From Syntrophaceae bacterium UBA2208 (GTDB lineage: Bacteria > Desulfobacterota > BSN033 > UBA1163), in NCBI GenBank assembly GCA_002327885.1, contig DCUS01000134.1, positions 1 through 9,219 on the forward strand: a stretch of 9,219 bases of DNA. The letters run 5' to 3'. The notes beneath the pieces were generated by a model that was not told the DNA's origin, did no database searches, and was given only the letters and a program-made list of their open reading frames with translations. Position 1 is the stretch's first letter; each line of letters begins with the position of its first letter. Positions 6,559-9,219 of the stretch are shown in pieces. A program made the translations under genes and the position numbers.

Positions 6559-6634
6559 GAGATGCTGAAACAAGCCTGCCCTGAAGAGATTCTGAACCAA
6601 GTTCAGAATGACACTTTCAGGATTCAGCATGACA
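6559..6634. repeat. Nested palindromes forming a long hairpin upstream of the nuoG-like gene
   Basis: Three related palindromes lie one inside another. The outer arms are ATGCTGAA (6562-6569) and TTCAGCAT (6623-6630). The middle arms are CCTGAA (6580-6585) and TTCAGG (6616-6621). The inner unit is complete, with 9-base arms 6589-6597 and 6601-6609 around loop CAA. Removing 6575-6622 would restore one intact outer unit. The structure ends 11 bases before the ATG at 6646 and could fold in the mRNA. Confidence 0.85.
6586..6613. repeat. Inner complete copy of the palindromic repeat
   Basis: This unit reads GAGA, stem ATTCTGAAC, loop CAA, stem GTTCAGAAT, then GACA. It shares the core CTGAAC/GTTCAG with the left repeat at 6230-6256 but in inverted orientation. 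It is the best preserved of the right-hand copies. Confidence 0.85.
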
Positions 6635-6645
6635 GAAAAAATAAA

Positions 6646-9174
6646 ATGGTAAGCCTGATCAAACTAAATATCGATGAAATCGAAGTAACCGTCGAGAAAG
6701 GCAAGACCCTTCTTGAGGCGGCTCAATCGGCCGGCATTCGAATCCCCACTCTCTGTCATGACCGAAGGCTCATCCCCTTCGGGGCTTGCCGGCTCTGCAT
6801 GGTCCAGCAGAAAGGAAAATCGGAGCTTCTGCCCTCCTGTTTTACCCCGGCAAAGGAGGGAATGGAAATCATCACCCGATCTCCAGAAATTTTTGAATCA
6901 AGAAAGCTTCAGATCCAATTCATCCTGCTCAACCATCCCATGATCTGCCCGAGATGTGAAAAGGAAGGCGAATGCGAACTTCAAAGGCTGGTTTATGAAT
7001 ATGGAGTGGAAGAAACGCTTTATCCCTGGGAACGCATCTCTTCTCCCCCGGATGATCGTTCTCCTCTTCTCCAGAGGGATTCGGATAAATGTATCCTCTG
7101 CGGGCGGTGTGTTCGAATCTGCGAAGAAGTTCAGGGAGTAGGAGAACTCTCTTTCTCAAAAAGAGGAATTAAAACGGTGATCGACACCGATTTTCACAGG
7201 CCCCTCCATTGCGAATTCTGCGGTCAATGCATGGACACCTGTCCGGTGGGCGCGATTACAAGCAATCGTTTTGACTATACGATTAAAGTGTGGGAATTAA
7301 AAGAGACCACAACCCCCTGCCCTTACTGTGGATGCGGATGTTCCATGACAATAAGCTCTAAGGGAGGAGAGATCAAGAGAGTCTCCTCCGATTCAGGGAA
7401 GGGACCGAGTGATGGCAACTTATGCGTTAAGGGCCGATTCGGGTTTGACTTTGTTGACCACCCGGAGAGAATCAAAACACCGCTTTTGAAGGTCAACGGA
7501 ACTTTCAAAGAAACATCCTGGGATGAGATTCTCCGGTTTGTGTCGCAGAAGCTCGAAACCATTAAAGATCAAGATGGCCCAGACGCCATTGCAAGCATTG
7601 TTTCAAGTCGATTGACCAATGAGGAATATTTTCTTTTACAAAAATTATTCCGGAATGTTATTGGAACGAGCCAAGTCGTCCATAGTGGTGAGAGGTCTAC
7701 TCGTGGGCTGACAGACGGATTGGCAAAGACATTGGGCATGTCAGCTTCTACCAATTCGATCCGAGAGATTCGAAAGGCGGATTGCATCCTGCTCATCGGT
7801 GTGGATCCAGCCCAGACACATCCGATCATCAAGAATGAGATTCATCTCGCCATCCGACGAAACAGGGCCCAATTAATTGTACTGGGAAGCAACGATATCA
7901 GCCTCACCCAGGCCACCCATATTTCTCCGCTTCTTCCGTCCTCCATTACCCTTCTTGACCGGCCAGGGATGGAGGTCCCCCTGATCAATGCCATGATTCA
8001 AACCATATTCAAAGAAAGCCTCGAGGATCAAACATTTATCGATGAGAAAACGGAGGGAATAAAAGAACTGAGAGAGAAAACCCTCGCTTTCGCACCTGAA
8101 TCCTCCGGAATGACGGAGGCGAATCGAAAAGAAGTCCAAAAAGCGGCCACGCTATATGCTCAGGCCAGGAGAGCGATGATTCTGATCGGAACCGGTCTCT
8201 GGTCCCACCTTGATCAAAAAGAGATCGCCCTCGCTTCTTCCAACCTTGCCCTTATCACGGGCCATATGGGAAAGGAATCCTGTGGCATCCTTGTCCTTTT
8301 GGAAAAATGCAATGACCAAGGAGCGGTGGACATGGGGCTGTTTTCCGAAGGTGAAAAAGATGGAAAAAACAGTCTCTTCATAAAGGCTCTTGAAGGAAAA
8401 TTAAAGGCCCTTTATCTCATCGGAGAAAATTCTTTTGTTTCTTCTTCCGTTTTGGGGAGGCGGGCTTTAGATAAAATTCCTTTCCTGATTGTTCAAGACC
8501 TTTTTATGACTGAAACCACCAAAATGGCTCAGGTCGTCCTTCCCGCATGCTCATTTGTGGAAAAAGAAGGGACCTATACAAACTTGGAGCGAAGGGTGCA
8601 AAAATTGAATCCTCTTCGTTCGCCTCTTCATCAATCAAAATCGGACTTTGATATTCTTCTTTCTCTTCTCCATCTATTTGAGTATCCTGTCCAGGGGAAA
8701 ACTCCGGATTCCATCTTTGAAGAGATCGGTCGAGTTCTTCCTCATTACCAGGGCGTCCAAGTTGGAGAGCAATGGCCAAAAGGCTCTCCCTTCCTCTACG
8801 CCGGAGGGTCCCAAAATGGAAAGGCAAAACTAATACCCGTCCAGGGAGGATTTATTCATGAAAAACCAGAAGGCTATCCTTTCCATCTGATTCAAAGGCC
8901 TTCCCTTTTTCAATCGGGTCTTCTGAGCTCAAAAAGTGATGCCTTGAAAAACGTTTCAGAAAAATATTACCTGGAAATGAATCCGGAAGATGGAAAACGT
9001 TTAACGATTGAAGATGAAGAGGTCGTTCAAGTATCCACTCAGGATGGTCGATCTTTGAGAATGAAAGCGAAATATTCTTCAAGACTTATATCAGGAGTGC
9101 TCACAGCCCCTTACCCTTGCTCTCTTATTGAGGAAAAGGGTATTGAGGCAGTGAAAGTCGAAAGGTTAAAATAA
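6646..9174 (+). CDS. NuoG/formate-dehydrogenase-like Fe-S and molybdopterin-domain subunit lacking the catalytic Sec/Cys
   Basis: An 842-residue large subunit of the NuoG/FdhA family. An N-terminal [2Fe-2S] domain has C37, C48, C51 and C65. A His/Cys [4Fe-4S] site has H97, C101, C104 and C110. Two ferredoxin clusters have C149/C152/C155/C159 and C189/C192/C195/C199. The molybdopterin-type domain opens with a [4Fe-4S] site, C225-P-Y-C228-G-C-G-C232 and C260-V-K-G, and ends with a dinucleotide-binding domain (YYLEMNPEDGKRL onward). In the formate-dehydrogenase alignment I make by eye, Ser351 and Thr352 replace the Sec/Cys-His pair and Leu552 replaces the active-site Arg. The ATG at 6646 begins right at the ferredoxin domain but has no ribosome site. 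Translation from 6562 would add 28 residues encoded by the palindromes. Likely the electron-wiring partner of NuoEF; substrate unknown. Confidence 0.88.
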   Translation: MVSLIKLNIDEIEVTVEKGKTLLEAAQSAGIRIPTLCHDRRLIPFGACRLCMVQQKGKSELLPSCFTPAKEGMEIITRSPEIFESRKLQIQFILLNHPMICPRCEKEGECELQRLVYEYGVEETLYPWERISSPPDDRSPLLQRDSDKCILCGRCVRICEEVQGVGELSFSKRGIKTVIDTDFHRPLHCEFCGQCMDTCPVGAITSNRFDYTIKVWELKETTTPCPYCGCGCSMTISSKGGEIKRVSSDSGKGPSDGNLCVKGRFGFDFVDHPERIKTPLLKVNGTFKETSWDEILRFVSQKLETIKDQDGPDAIASIVSSRLTNEEYFLLQKLFRNVIGTSQVVHSGERSTRGLTDGLAKTLGMSASTNSIREIRKADCILLIGVDPAQTHPIIKNEIHLAIRRNRAQLIVLGSNDISLTQATHISPLLPSSITLLDRPGMEVPLINAMIQTIFKESLEDQTFIDEKTEGIKELREKTLAFAPESSGMTEANRKEVQKAATLYAQARRAMILIGTGLWSHLDQKEIALASSNLALITGHMGKESCGILVLLEKCNDQGAVDMGLFSEGEKDGKNSLFIKALEGKLKALYLIGENSFVSSSVLGRRALDKIPFLIVQDLFMTETTKMAQVVLPACSFVEKEGTYTNLERRVQKLNPLRSPLHQSKSDFDILLSLLHLFEYPVQGKTPDSIFEEIGRVLPHYQGVQVGEQWPKGSPFLYAGGSQNGKAKLIPVQGGFIHEKPEGYPFHLIQRPSLFQSGLLSSKSDALKNVSEKYYLEMNPEDGKRLTIEDEEVVQVSTQDGRSLRMKAKYSSRLISGVLTAPYPCSLIEEKGIEAVKVERLK

Positions 9175-9219
9175 TTTGTTGATCTCTTTCCCCTTAGAGA
9201 CTGTGTTGTAATGAAGGGA

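Larger units (their letters stand above)
6230..6634 (+). mobile_element. Putative small mobile element: GIY-YIG gene bounded by palindromic inverted repeats
   Basis: About 405 bases of AT-rich sequence lie between the stop of the nuoF-like gene and the nuoG-like gene, which would otherwise be only about 20 bases apart. The left edge is TGTCA (6230-6234), which leads into a perfect palindrome. The right edge is TGACA (6630-6634), the inverted form, after a nest of related palindromes. Between them is a GIY-YIG endonuclease gene whose base and codon use (many ATA, AAT, AAA) differ from the flanking redox genes. No transposase and no target duplication are visible. Insertion is inferred from placement, composition and inverted ends. 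The alternative is a captured GIY-YIG gene next to independent REP-like repeats. Confidence 0.65.

Noticed and set aside
6559..6634. Rho-independent terminator after the nuoF or GIY-YIG gene
   Set aside because: The hairpins have no T-run after them and the left copy has the same design; an A-rich stretch follows instead. They are better read as repeats, though partial attenuation is not excluded.
6562..6645. A 28-residue N-terminal part of the nuoG-like protein
   Set aside because: These codons are entirely palindromic repeat sequence, and the ferredoxin domain starts at the ATG at 6646. I annotate 6646 and keep the longer form as a question.
7690..7710. Hidden selenocysteine codon in the formate-dehydrogenase-like subunit
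   Set aside because: The aligned codon is TCT (Ser). No in-frame TGA occurs in the gene.
4432..9174. [FeFe]-hydrogenase catalytic subunit
   Set aside because: The subunit order resembles HydABC operons, but the large subunit has a molybdopterin-type domain and no H-cluster motifs.
9175..9219. Start of another gene at ATG 9211
   Set aside because: Only three codons are visible before the window ends and no ribosome site is clear, so it cannot be supported.

Overview
The window holds one tightly packed, plus-strand operon from a probably uncultivated, strictly anaerobic bacterium. The content is rich in Fe-S redox subunits, NAD-linked NuoEFG-type proteins and an HdrD-like protein, with moderate GC. 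It looks most like a Desulfobacterota (Deltaproteobacteria), syntroph or Clostridia-type metabolism. The taxon is inference; there is no rRNA or other marker here.

Layout. (1) Bases 1-1059 encode an HdrD/GlpC-like Fe-S oxidoreductase with two CCG domains, cut at its 5' end by the window edge. (2) Bases 1061-3558 hold five small regulatory-looking genes: DRTGG protein, GHKL ATPase, second DRTGG protein, PHP-type phosphoesterase, second GHKL ATPase. (3) Bases 3555-6219 encode a NuoE-like [2Fe-2S] subunit, a small thioredoxin-fold ferredoxin, and a NuoF/HydB-like FMN/NADH subunit with extra ferredoxin domains. (4) Bases 6230-6634 are an AT-rich GIY-YIG endonuclease gene flanked by palindromic repeats, which looks like a small mobile element placed between nuoF and nuoG. 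(5) Bases 6646-9174 encode a NuoG/formate-dehydrogenase-like subunit with a full set of N-terminal Fe-S sites and a molybdopterin-type domain. Bases 9175-9219 show nothing I can assign.

How they fit together. The NuoE, ferredoxin, NuoF and NuoG-like proteins should form a soluble NAD(H)-dependent electron-transfer complex. Electrons would pass between NADH/FMN on NuoF and a long Fe-S chain. The HdrD-like protein in the same operon is a candidate extra partner, as in Hdr-linked or confurcating complexes. The NuoG-like subunit resembles formate dehydrogenase, but Ser, Thr and Leu stand where the catalytic Sec/Cys, His and Arg are expected. Formate is therefore unlikely to be its substrate and its true partner is open. 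The five-gene cassette in the middle resembles one I recall beside NAD-linked hydrogenase and formate dehydrogenase genes in anaerobes. Its role is not established and I infer signalling or complex control.

The most unusual structural feature is the palindrome nest at 6559-6634. Three related palindromes sit one inside another, immediately before nuoG. Their stems differ from one another by paired, compensating base changes.
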